A stretch of DNA of 64,000 bases from NCBI RefSeq assembly GCF_010509075.1, contig NZ_CP048433.1:1798001-1862000 (forward strand). Direction: 5' to 3'. This DNA is from Collinsella aerofaciens ATCC 25986 (GTDB taxonomy: Bacteria > Actinomycetota > Coriobacteriia > Coriobacteriales > Coriobacteriaceae). The stretch's first letter is position 1; each line of letters begins with the position of its first letter. Made by a program: the position numbers and the translations under genes. Under the pieces are notes generated by a model. The model was given only the letters and a program-made list of their open reading frames with translations. It ran no database searches and was not told the DNA's origin. Positions 8,222 through 16,654 of this stretch are shown here, piece after piece.

Positions 8222-8491
8222 TCAAATCGAGCCGCAGACAATCCTGGTCGCTATCTGTATGAAGTAAGTAACGATGTTGATAACGGCCGCCATGCCCGCA
8301 ACGCTGCCCGCATCCGCGTGCTTTCCTGAATGCCGGGTCCAAACCGCAGCGAGTAGACCAAGGAGTGGCCAGATAAAACCGCATACGAATGCAGCCATCA
8401 GAGCGAGAAGACCCCTTGTCGACTTTTCTTTGTACATGTTGAGCAAGCGTTCGAACATGCCTCGGATTGAATGTAACGTTTTGGTCAACAT
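8222..8491 (-). CDS. Small two-TM membrane protein in PTS operon
   Basis: 89 residues with a textbook AAGGAG before ATG8491. A basic N-terminal stretch (about 1-25) is followed by two hydrophobic segments (about 28-50 and 65-87) separated by a short charged loop. I do not recognise the family. It lies between the EIICB gene (38 bp) and the glucosidase gene (19 bp), so it is translated with them. It could help permease assembly or regulation; this is inference from position only. Confidence 0.7.
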   Translation of the reverse strand: MLTKTLHSIRGMFERLLNMYKEKSTRGLLALMAAFVCGFIWPLLGLLAAVWTRHSGKHADAGSVAGMAAVINIVTYFIQIATRIVCGSI

Positions 8492-8529
8492 GAGGTCTCC
8501 TTGCTTGTCGTCTGTCGATCAGGCGACTG

Positions 8530-10092
8530 TTAATCTTCCAGATTAAGGATGGGACGAAGCAGGTCGTAGACGGAGTGCACGTTGGTTCCCACGATAATTT
8601 GGACATTAGTGCCGTTCTTAAATAAGCCCTTGTCAATAGCCTTCTTGATGATCTCTTCGTTGACCTTGTTGGGATCCTTGACCTCGACACGGAGGCGAGT
8701 CATACAGCAGCCCATGGTGTTGATATTGTCCTTACCGCCAAGGCCGTCGATGATGTTTTGCACCATCTCCTGCTGTTTTGCGTCGACTTCCGGCGTTCCG
8801 GAAGACTCGAGAGCGTTGGCATCGCCAGAGACCTCGGCAGACCACTCTGCAGAACGACCGGGCGTCATGAGGTTGAGTTTCTTGATCACCATCGCCAGCA
8901 CGACGAACGAAACGGCGGCAAACACGATGCCCAAGACGATGTAAATCGGGAACTTGGTGACGCCCATTGGCAAAGGCAGGCTGAGCGTGAGCAGCTCGAT
9001 GCCACCGTACATGTTAAGCAAGCGGACTCCCAGGACAAACAGGAGCATCTCGCCCAGTCCGTAGAACAGGCTGTAGGCAACCCAGAGAATCGGAGACGCG
9101 AACAGGATCATGAAGTCGAGCGGCTCAGTGATGCCGGAGAGCATGGCGGTGATGTAAATTGGCACCAGCATGGCTGCGACGGCTTTTCGATTCTCCGGAC
9201 GGGAAGTTGCAATCATTGCGAGCACGGTGCCAAGGGTTACGAATTCCTTGCCAAAGCCGAACATGGCAAAGCGGACAGAGGGGTCGACTGTGGTGAGGGA
9301 TCCGTCGGCGATATGGGGAAGCTCGGCATAGAAGATGTTTGCTGCGCCGGAAACGCTCTGGCCGGCGACGACCGCCGTGCCGCCAATCGCGGAGTAGTCA
9401 AACGGCATCCACATAAAGTGGTGCATGCCGAGAGGTACGAGGACGCGGTTCAGGAAGCCGTAAATGAAAACGCCCAGACCGCCCGAGGCTGCGATGAATG
9501 AAGACGCGTTGCTGATGGCGTTGGCGATAGGGGGCCACACGACAGTCGCTCCGATGCCAAAGACAATGCTCAGCGGGATCATCGCCAGAAGTGCCAGGCG
9601 GGGTCCGCCGTAAATCCGGATATAGTCCGATACCTTTACATCGATCAGTTTGTTATAGAGCCAACCGCAGAAACATCCGATGAGTACGCCGCCGAAGACG
9701 TTGACATCGGTAACTTGAAGACCCAGTACCGTTGCCTGGCCAGTGCCATACAGACCCATCGCGCCGGCTTTTGCCAGCTGATCGGTGAGCGTCAGGTAGG
9801 CGTTGTTGACATACAGGAACATGAGGTAACTAATAAGTCCAAACACTGCCGCGTTGGATTTTTGCTTCTTTGCGAAGCCTGCCGTTAGGCCGACTGCGAA
9901 AATCACCGGCAGGTTGCCGATCACCGCGGAGTTGGTTGCCGCGGAGAGCAGCGTGCCCAGATCCGCGACAACTCCGCTGCCGAGCGAGCATACCGTGGCG
10001 ATGGCCAAAATGATGCCCGTTACCGAAAGGTACAAAATAGGGTCGACGATAACGCGGCCAAAGTTCTGGAAGGCCGTTTTGACTTTATCCAT
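8530..10092 (-). CDS. PTS transporter EIICB, glucose/maltose (alpha-glucoside) family
   Basis: 520 residues. The EIIC membrane domain occupies about 1-410 with many TM helices and the GITEPLDF signature near the substrate site. EIIB is at about 435-520, with the phosphorylated cysteine in the stretch NTMGCCMTRLRVEV. There is no EIIA domain, so phosphate must come from an EIIA encoded elsewhere. The downstream phospho-alpha-glucosidase suggests maltose or a related alpha-glucoside as substrate. GAGAGGGGAAG precedes ATG10092. Confidence 0.92.
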   Translation of the reverse strand: MDKVKTAFQNFGRVIVDPILYLSVTGIILAIATVCSLGSGVVADLGTLLSAATNSAVIGNLPVIFAVGLTAGFAKKQKSNAAVFGLISYLMFLYVNNAYLTLTDQLAKAGAMGLYGTGQATVLGLQVTDVNVFGGVLIGCFCGWLYNKLIDVKVSDYIRIYGGPRLALLAMIPLSIVFGIGATVVWPPIANAISNASSFIAASGGLGVFIYGFLNRVLVPLGMHHFMWMPFDYSAIGGTAVVAGQSVSGAANIFYAELPHIADGSLTTVDPSVRFAMFGFGKEFVTLGTVLAMIATSRPENRKAVAAMLVPIYITAMLSGITEPLDFMILFASPILWVAYSLFYGLGEMLLFVLGVRLLNMYGGIELLTLSLPLPMGVTKFPIYIVLGIVFAAVSFVVLAMVIKKLNLMTPGRSAEWSAEVSGDANALESSGTPEVDAKQQEMVQNIIDGLGGKDNINTMGCCMTRLRVEVKDPNKVNEEIIKKAIDKGLFKNGTNVQIIVGTNVHSVYDLLRPILNLED

Positions 10093-10575
10093 CTCTTCCC
10101 CTCTCCTAACTAATCTCGGGGGTTTGCCCCTTAGGCAGAGGAGGCACCCGCATGCTTGCCGGCGTTGGATGTTGATGTCCGCCTCTGTTTACTGGATTCA
10201 TGATAGTTGGGATGTCTGCAGTTGGGGCGGGCTGGAACAAACGGTGCTTAAAACGAGCTTGACTAGTCTTTTTCGTTGTTACCGTATTTCCATTTCGGTC
10301 AACGGTATTCATTTTTAGGCAAATGGCTTTGGGTGCGAGCGGCTAGCCGTGTCTTGATTTGCCAGGTCTGTCTCTATTCGCATTAGGCTTGCGTGAAGTT
10401 TGGATATTGAGGGGACGTTCCGAATCTTGCCGTCCGGGCATCCTGGAGGAAAGGAGGAGGAGCCGGATAAGGGCGCACTACGTGCGCCCGGGATTTTGCG
10501 GCGCAACTCGGCGTGCCGAGTTCGTTTCCACTGGTAGCGTGGTCAGATAAACCGGAAGGCCGTCAAGGCCCGGCG
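10093..10575. other. Operon upstream region and IS debris
   Basis: No gene supported. It should hold the promoter of the leftward PTS operon and any RpiR operator, but I cannot assign either. A GGGCGCAC/GTGCGCCC hairpin with a TTTT tail lies at 10471-10489. Confidence 0.5.
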
Positions 10576-10833
10576 TCATACGCGCCCCGCGTGCCGTAGC
10601 TGCTTGCGCCCGCTGCGCATGTTGTCGTTGAGCTAGGACTCGATCAGGGGCCTGTACGGGTCGAGCTTTGAGCCCTGCGCCCGCCTCGCGGGCGGCTCGG
10701 GGCTGAAGTCGTCCATGTTGCGGTACTTGTAGACGGTGTCCCGGCTCACGCCGGTCTTGCGCTCGACCTCGGCGACGCTGTCCCCCTGCCGCCACAGCAG
10801 GCGTATAGAATTCTTGTCGGTCATGCCGATCAT
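10576..10833 (-). pseudogene. IS21 IstA transposase fragment (N-terminal)
   Basis: Reads IRLLWRQGDSVAEVERKTG, then VSRDTVYKYRNMDD and LDPYRPLIES, the N-terminal helix-turn-helix of IstA-type transposases. An in-frame stop follows (TAG at 10633-10635, complement). The reading frame continues as LNDNMRSGRKQLRHAGRV to a second stop at 10576. No DDE domain is left. It differs from the intact IS21 at 43.8-46.1 kb. Confidence 0.75.
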
Positions 10834-10952
10834 TTCCTCTCCGGGCCTCCTTTGGTAGATACGAAGCACCACCAAGATGGCCCTGCGATCTGGTCAGCAT
10901 GCCCCTTGCGGGAAGTTTCGACTTTATGCTGCCGTTTTTGTCGATTTAGATG

Positions 10953-11332
10953 TTACGGAAAACACTCGGCATCGAGGTAGGCCCCGAGCCTCTGGCCCTC
11001 GGGCCGCGAGGCGTCGATGGCGCGCAGCATCTCGGCGCGGTCGTGGGCCCGCTGCTCATCCTCGGGGCGGACATCCCGTATCCCGGTGGGCTCCCAGCCG
11101 GGGTCGTACTCCGCCCGCAGGCGCTCGGCGATGCGCCACCCCTCGATGACGTAGATCCCGTTGTCGCCCGGGTCCATGCGCGCGTCGCCCTCGTAGCGCG
11201 AGATGCCCACGCTGAGGCCGTCGGCACCCATGAAGTTCGCCACCGCCTGGCAGACGCGCGCCCAGCCGTGGGGGTCGTTGTCCGGGGAGCGGAACCCCCG
11301 CAGCTCGCAGTACTCGAGGAACGCCCCGACGG
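10953..11332 (-). pseudogene. Unrecognised ICE/phage-type gene, 5' end removed by an IS3 fragment
   Basis: About 126 native codons ending at TAA 10953. The open frame begins at an ATG inside the IS end (11342), so its first residues MQF are IS-derived and the true start is lost. It contains VGAFLEYCELRGFRSPDND, then DPHGWARVCQAVANFMGAD and GIYVIEGWRIAERL. I do not know its function. The style resembles small accessory genes of actinobacterial integrative elements. Confidence 0.55.
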
Positions 11333-11747
11333 TGAACTGCATCCCATTTCTTGGACTTTGAAATTAAGGTTCGAGAAAAGGGAGGCATCGGAAATGCCCC
11401 GCAGGAAGAAGGCAAGATACGGTCGCGAGATGAGGGCACGCGCCGCCGACCTGTTCGAGGCCGGCCTCGGCTTCGAACTCGCGGCCAAGAAGCTCGACGT
11501 TCCCGCCCCGGCGGTGAGAAAATGGCTCTACGCGTACCGGGCAACCGGGAGGAAGGGGCTGATCGGGATGGGCGAGAGCCGCAGGACCTACGACATGGAG
11601 ACCAAGCTCGCCGTCGCGAGGGCCGTCGTGGACGAGGGGATGCCGCGGTCGGAGGCGATGGCCCGCTTCGGCATCGCCGCCGCCACATCGCTCGACCGCT
11701 GGTGCAGGCTGTACCGCGAGGGCGGGCCGGAGGCGCTCGAGCCGGGA
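11333..11747 (+). mobile_element. IS3-family element, left-end fragment
   Basis: The first 415 bp match the full IS3 copies at 41584 and 50191, from the terminal TGAACTGCATCCC through most of orfA. The match breaks off at 11747, in the codons after EALEPG. orfB and the right end are absent. It therefore cannot transpose on its own. Confidence 0.9.
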
Positions 11748-11813
11748 GCCCCTGTCCCATGCGCTGCGGTCCCTGCGCCCCTCCGGCTCCACGATGACCT
11801 CGCTCGCCTTCAT
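11748..11813 (-). pseudogene. Start of an unrecognised gene cut by the IS3 fragment
   Basis: ATG at 11813 (complement) with GGGAG upstream opens MKASEVIVEPEGRRDRSAWDR and then runs into the IS3 junction. It may be the missing 5' end of the truncated gene at 10953, or a different gene, if IS insertion was followed by a deletion. Confidence 0.5.
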
Positions 11814-12117
11814 GTCCCGCTCCCTTCCGGCCTTCCGGCCCGTAGAATCTCTGCCTGCGGGCAAAGCGGAAGGCGCTTGCCCTGCGGCGCCTTGCGCTTT
11901 GCTCCCTGAAGCGCCGCGCCGAGGCGAAGGGGGTCAGGGGTTGTTCGCGGCAACCCCCACCAATCGGAGCGGAGCGCAGATTTGCGCGGGGTTCCGCGAG
12001 CGCCCTTGACGCCGCGCAGCTGAGGCGCAACACGTGGGAATGGGACGGATGGGAAGTTAAGGAAAGTTAGAGGCGACTTGAAGAGATGCGTATCCGCAGC
12101 TCGAAACCCCGCCCATC

Positions 12118-12145
12118 AAAAAAAGAGGGGCAATTCTCCTCTTTT
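12118..12145. terminator. Hairpin with T run
   Basis: AAAAGAGG at 12121-12128 pairs with CCTCTTTT at 12138-12145. It is flanked by two near-direct repeats of GGAAAGTTAxGGAAAGTTAG (12051-12070 and 12146-12164). Confidence 0.6.
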
Positions 12146-12173
12146 GGAAAGTTACGGAAAGTTAGGCTGCCCC

Positions 12174-12310
12174 TTAGGCCCAGTATGGGACGTAGCGCAT
12201 ATGGCGCGGCGCCGTGTTGGGGTCGACGGGCTTGACTAAGCCTGCGGCAACGGTGTCTCGAATCAAGACGCCACCCGAAGGCCACCGCCGTATCTCGGGC
12301 ATGGGCTGCC
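12174..12310 (-). pseudogene. C-terminal remnant, possibly an AlbA_2-type ATP-binding protein
   Basis: The complement reads VLIRDTVAAGLVKPVDPNTA, then PRHMRYVPYWA and a stop at 12174. This resembles the conserved C-terminus of COG2865-type (AlbA_2 plus ATPase) proteins, which often end in RYxPxWA. No start or upstream domains are present. The identification is from memory of the motif and is tentative. Confidence 0.35.
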
Positions 12311-12547
12311 ACGAAGTTGGGTCTTAGGACGGCGTGGCTGGTTTACTACGACGTTGCTACGACATTTACTGCGACATGGGATGTCGTAGGAGTTTCCACT
12401 CCCCACTTTTATCGGAGCCCGCTGGAGGTGGGATCCTTGCGACGTGCAGATGGGCGCGGTAATGAGGTGGATCGCTCCGGTGGAGAATCGCAACCGGTCA
12501 GGTTTATACTGATAAGGAGCTGTTTTTATATGCGAAAGGTGAGATTT

Positions 12548-12916
12548 ATGGAAAAGAAGACGGTATTCGTTGCGTTTGCAATCGAGGACGAACGTCAACG
12601 CGATTTTCTGAAGGGTCAGTCGCTCAACACGAAGTCGCCCTTCGAGTATATCGATATGTCGGTCAAGGAGCCGTACGCAACCGCCTGGAAGGAGAAGGTC
12701 CGCACTCGCATCAAGCGCTCCGACGGCGTGATTGCGCTCGTAAGCAAGAACTCGTTGAGCTCAAGTGGGGAAAAGTGGGAAATCGGCTGCGCGCGCGAGG
12801 AGGGGAAGAAGGTGCTGGGAATCTGGGCGTATAGCGATGACCGAACTGATCTTCCCGGTGTACGCACGGTTTCATGGACCTGGAGCCATATCGAAGATTT
12901 CATCGACAGTCTGTAG
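12548..12916 (+). CDS. TIR-domain protein (ThsB-like), probable defence sensor/signal synthase
   Basis: 122 residues, essentially one TIR-like domain. TVFVAFAIEDERQRDFL is the first strand and loop. RIKRSDGVIALVSKNSL and GEKWEIGCAREEGK follow, with E78 of the WEI motif in the position of the catalytic glutamate of NAD-consuming TIRs. WAYSDDRTDLPG is near the end. TIRs of this sort make NAD-derived signal molecules upon phage infection and so switch on a partner effector. Start: ATG12548 follows AGGTGA; ATG12530 (after AAGGAG at 12514-12519) would add six residues. The caspase gene starts 10 bp after the stop, and its Shine-Dalgarno overlaps that stop codon, so the two are cotranslated. Confidence 0.88.
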   Translation: MEKKTVFVAFAIEDERQRDFLKGQSLNTKSPFEYIDMSVKEPYATAWKEKVRTRIKRSDGVIALVSKNSLSSSGEKWEIGCAREEGKKVLGIWAYSDDRTDLPGVRTVSWTWSHIEDFIDSL

Positions 12917-12926
12917 GAGCTGGGCG

Positions 12927-13916
12927 ATGGACAGAATGGCCCTAGTAGTTGGAGTTAACTACTATTCTGACAAGCGCATACCAAATCTTTCGGGTTGCGT
13001 GAACGATGCCGAGGAGGTCGCGCGCCTCCTCAAGCGCAACGGGGATTCCTCTCGGAGCAGAAACTTTGACTGCAAGGAGCTGTATGCAACCGGCCCAGAC
13101 CATGTCGTGAATCGCACTGCAATCAAAGATGAGGCGCGCAGGCTGTTTCAGTCAAAAGCCGAAATAGCGCTCTTCTACTTTTCTGGACACGGGTATATCG
13201 AGTCAACCGGCGGGTTTATCAATGGGTCTGATTCCACTCGGGGAGACGAGGGGCTCTCTCTGAGGGAACTCGTTGATCTGGCGAACGGCTCGAGCGCGCG
13301 CCACAGAATCGTTATCCTTGACAGCTGCTATTCGGGGGCGGCAGGGTCGGTCCCGGGCATGGAGAACCATGCCGCAATCTCGGAGGGCGTCACCATACTC
13401 ACCGCCTCGCGAAGCGATCAGCCCTCGCTTGAGCGTAAGGGGCATGGCGTTTTTACAAGTCTCCTCATAAACGCCCTAGAGGGTGCTGCGGCGAACCTGA
13501 CGGGCAGCATCACGCCGGGCAGCGTCTATGCGCACATCGATCAATCGCTTGGCATGTGGGACCAAAGACCCGTTTTCAAAACGAACACGGACAGCTTCGT
13601 GTCGCTGCGCGAAGTCGATCCCGCAATCTCACTCGATGATTTGCGGAAGCTGAAAAAGCTCTTCCCAACAGAGGACTATGAATACAGGCTGGATCCGTCG
13701 TATGAGCCAAGGGACGAGGGAAGAACAGACGCTATGCCTCCAGCAGAGCCCAGGAACAACCTGGTGTTCTCTCTGCTCCAGAAATACAACCGGCATGGTC
13801 TTCTGGTTCCAGTTGGCGCCGACCATATGTGGAACGCGGCGATGGAGAGCAAGTCCTGCCGGTTGACGCTCCTCGGCAAGCATTATCGAAGGCTTGCGGA
13901 CCAGGGCCTGCTTTGA
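12927..13916 (+). CDS. Caspase-like (C14) protease, partner of the TIR protein
   Basis: 329 residues. The N-terminal caspase/metacaspase domain has LVVGVNYY, then FYFSGHGY with catalytic H87, and ILDSCYSG with catalytic C133. The C-terminal ~100 residues (about 230-329) are not caspase. They include NRHGLLVPVGADHMWNAAM and SKSCRLTLLGKHY and may bind the TIR-made signal (inference). AGGAG at 12915-12919 sits 7 nt before ATG12927. A TIR/caspase pair is the arrangement reported as type IV Thoeris, in which the signal activates the protease and the infected cell dies or stops growing. Confidence 0.9.
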   Translation: MDRMALVVGVNYYSDKRIPNLSGCVNDAEEVARLLKRNGDSSRSRNFDCKELYATGPDHVVNRTAIKDEARRLFQSKAEIALFYFSGHGYIESTGGFINGSDSTRGDEGLSLRELVDLANGSSARHRIVILDSCYSGAAGSVPGMENHAAISEGVTILTASRSDQPSLERKGHGVFTSLLINALEGAAANLTGSITPGSVYAHIDQSLGMWDQRPVFKTNTDSFVSLREVDPAISLDDLRKLKKLFPTEDYEYRLDPSYEPRDEGRTDAMPPAEPRNNLVFSLLQKYNRHGLLVPVGADHMWNAAMESKSCRLTLLGKHYRRLADQGLL

Positions 13917-13987
13917 CATGTTGACTAACGAGGCTTTCAGCGATCATGCTCAAACTTTAGGGCTTGTGGCTAGAGGTCGGATAACGC

Positions 13988-14944
13988 TCAAGCCGTTTGA
14001 TGCTCATCGAGGAGCTTTAGTTTCTCGATGAGCATCTTCGTCAGCTCCTCGTCTTGGATGAGGTCTATGCCGAAGCATTTCTTTCCCGCGTCCTTGAGGG
14101 ATGCACCGATGTGATATGCGGTCGCACTGTCGAGGATAAGGAAGCGGTCGTGGAACGTTCTGGTGCGGCGGACGGTGAGCTGCGGGTACTGTGCGTTGAA
14201 CACGTCGACGTCGCCTTGCGTGAGCCGGTTGCCGGACGTGTAGACGGTCACCGCGACGCCCTTGCGCTTCTTTGCGAGGACGTTCAGGGTGTGGACATCT
14301 ACGTAGCCATCCACGAGGGAGATTTCGCGCTCGGCGCGGCCCACGAGATCTGTCAGCAGGCTGAAGGCGTCGAACATCTGCCCGGCGAAGAAGATCCGCT
14401 GGGGTTTCTCTACCTCGCCTTCGAGCAGGCGGAACACCTGGTTGAAACGCTCGTCGGTCGATTGCTGAAACGCCGCCTGACTCAACTCGACACCGCGCAG
14501 CCGCTCAAACAGGGTGGCATTTTCGGCGAGGAAGTGGCGCATGGCGACAAACGCCCTCATGATACTGATACTGGTCTGCACCGCCACTTCGCTGCGTAGC
14601 ACGCCGGACAGCATGGCTATGCCCTGCTCGGTATAGGCATAGGGGAGGTAACGCCGCCCGCCGCGGCCCTCCATGGTCTTTGAGGTTCCAATTTGGCACC
14701 TCAAAGACTCGTCCTCCTCCTTGGTCAGTTGAAAACGGAAGTCCTCGGGGAATCTGTCGGCGTTGCGTGCGGCGGCGCGGTTGAGATTCTTTGTCTCTAC
14801 CTCGTATAACCGAGCGAGATCGGTGTCGAGCATGATTTGCTGCCCACGGACGGTATGGATTAGGGTCTCTATGTTTGCGGAATCGACCAGGGCTATCGGC
14901 GCGCTCGTTTCGACCGATTCGTTCTCGGCATCAAAATCGCTCAT
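13988..14944 (-). CDS. ORF6N-domain protein with PLD-like C-terminal domain
   Basis: 318 residues. The N-terminal ORF6N domain (about 20-125) shows RGQQIMLDTDLARLYEVETK and the TEQGIAMLSGVL helix, a DNA-binding module common in phages and islands. The C-terminal part has FHDRFLILD and HIGASLKDAGKK, which resemble a degenerate phospholipase-D-type HxK...D motif. It is convergent with the TIR/caspase operon, 71 bp apart. The role is unknown; regulatory and defence roles are both possible. Start: ATG14944 after GAGGA. A TTG at 14959 is the alternative. Confidence 0.85.
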   Translation of the reverse strand: MSDFDAENESVETSAPIALVDSANIETLIHTVRGQQIMLDTDLARLYEVETKNLNRAAARNADRFPEDFRFQLTKEEDESLRCQIGTSKTMEGRGGRRYLPYAYTEQGIAMLSGVLRSEVAVQTSISIMRAFVAMRHFLAENATLFERLRGVELSQAAFQQSTDERFNQVFRLLEGEVEKPQRIFFAGQMFDAFSLLTDLVGRAEREISLVDGYVDVHTLNVLAKKRKGVAVTVYTSGNRLTQGDVDVFNAQYPQLTVRRTRTFHDRFLILDSATAYHIGASLKDAGKKCFGIDLIQDEELTKMLIEKLKLLDEHQTA

Positions 14945-14992
14945 GGTTCCTCGATTCAAAGATGGGGACGCTCCTGCGTCGAAAGCATTTTA

Positions 14993-16539
14993 TCATCCTG
15001 AGCTTTGTCGCCTGCCGGTCCAGCGGCGATGACCTCTGACGTTAGGGAGGGAGTGTGCTTCGTCGTGGCGACGTCGGCCCCAAGCCTTCCTCGCCATGAC
15101 GGTGATCCGGCTCCCGTCGATGGTGATGGGCGCGCCCGCCCCGCGCTGGATCTCCAGGAGATCGGCGGCCGAGGACGCCGTGATCCGCCACTCCTCGACC
15201 CAGGCGGCGCGGCCGTCGCGCACGACCTCGCGCTCGACGAGCTTCGCGCCGGGACAGGGGCAGAGGTCCGGGTTCGGCCCGACGACGGTGAGCCTCACCG
15301 GCTCCCCGGCCGCCTGATTGGCGCGCGCCTCCTCGCCCGGGGCCTCCTGCCCGCCGCCTCCGGTTCGCAGCAGCCTCCCCATGAGATCGGCGGCTTCGCG
15401 GTCGTTCCCTCCCATCATGTGCGCGTACACGTCCATCGTCATGCTCGACACTTCGTGGCCGAGTCTCCCCTGCGCGCTCCTCGGGTCGATGCCGTTGCCG
15501 ATCAGGAAGGTGGCCTGCGTGTGCCTCAGCTCGTGGAAGTCGTAGCCGACGTAGCGCCTCCGCTTGCGGCCGCCCTCCTCGGCCTCCTCCATCCTGCCGA
15601 GGCCGTGCTCGATCAAGTAGCCCCTCTGCCACGTCGAGAAGTTGTCGGGGTCGTGGAAGCCGAAGTCGCCGTCCGAGCACATCGGGGTGTTCGGGGTCTG
15701 GGAGAGGCCCTGAACCTGCATCCGCCTCACCTGCACGGCCTTCCAGGTGCGCAGGTACCGCGCCGTCCCGTCGTCGATCGCGATCCAGCGCGACCGGCGG
15801 TTCTTGGTCTCGCGCAGCGCCTTGTTCTCGGTGTACTGGTACTTGATGAACACCCGCATGTTGTCGAAGTCCACGTAGCGCCACGTGAGGCCGAGCGCCT
15901 CGCCACGCCTCACGCTGGTCGCGAGCGCGAGCCAGATGGCGACGCGCCTGTCGTCGAGCTCGTCGCCGTGGAGCGCCTGACAGAGCGAGATCGCCTCCTC
16001 GAGCGTGAGCGGGGTCCTCTCAGCCGAGCGCGGGCGCGAGACCTCGACGTCGCGGCAGGGGTTGTGCTCGGTCAGGTGCTCCTTCACGGCGAGGTCCATC
16101 ACCTGAACATGACGGCGTTGAGCTTGTGGACGCCGCGCTGCGACATGCCGTGCTCCTCGCGCGGGTCCGCGTAGACCATGTTGAGCAGCGACAGGTCGCT
16201 CACGAGCACTCCCGCGAACCACCGCTCCGCCTTCTTGAGCTCGCACTCGTCGGTCTTGTGCGTGAGCGGCGAGAGGTTCTTGAGGAGCTTGCGCTGCTCG
16301 TGCCACCTCCACCCGAGCTCGGGCGCCGTCACCTTGTCGGGGTTGGCGAACCCACTCTCCAGCTCGCGGCGGTACTCCTCGAGCGCCCGCCTCACGTCCG
16401 ACTTGGTGCCGTGCACCGTCCTCTTCGGGGAGCGGATGTACTTCCTCGTGGCGGGGTCCTTACCCAGATGGTGCCTGATCCTGTGGACCTTGCCCCGCTC
16501 GATCTCCTCGATCTCGCCGCAGCCCGTGACCTTCGGCAT
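14993..16539 (-). pseudogene. Tyrosine recombinase/integrase, frameshifted
   Basis: The N-terminal part (16539 down to about 16099) carries an Arm-type region and the start of the SAM-like core-binding domain, ending LNAVMFR then TGA. The C-terminal part is in another frame, resuming VMDLAVKEHLTEHNPC. It has all catalytic residues: Arg in SVRRGEALGLTW, HELRHTQATFL, and LGHEVSSMTMDVYAH with the tyrosine. A single missing base near 16099-16101 explains the break. An unusual ~110-residue tail follows the catalytic domain. GGGAGG precedes the start. This is the likely integrase of the tRNA island; the shift may be real or a sequencing error. Confidence 0.85.
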
Positions 16540-16562
16540 GGCCTCCCTTTTCCCTCACGTAT

Positions 16563-16630
16563 CCCGCGCGGCCCGTGGTGAGGAAGAGGGGCCGCGCGGC
16601 CCGGTGTCGAGGGGGCTGCTCGGAGCCCCC
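16563..16630. other. Two GC-rich hairpins upstream of the integrase
   Basis: GCGCGGCCC/GGGCCGCGC near 16566-16600 and GGGGGCT/AGCCCCC at 16611-16630. They may be terminators or recombination-related structures at the island end. Confidence 0.4.
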
Positions 16631-16654
16631 TTCTAGCGCGAATTGTATCAGGGG

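Noticed and set aside
14993-16312. Integrase as a single intact gene starting at 16312
   Set aside because: The first ~70 residues in that frame are the wrong frame of the N-terminal domain; the true N-terminus lies in the other frame from 16539.
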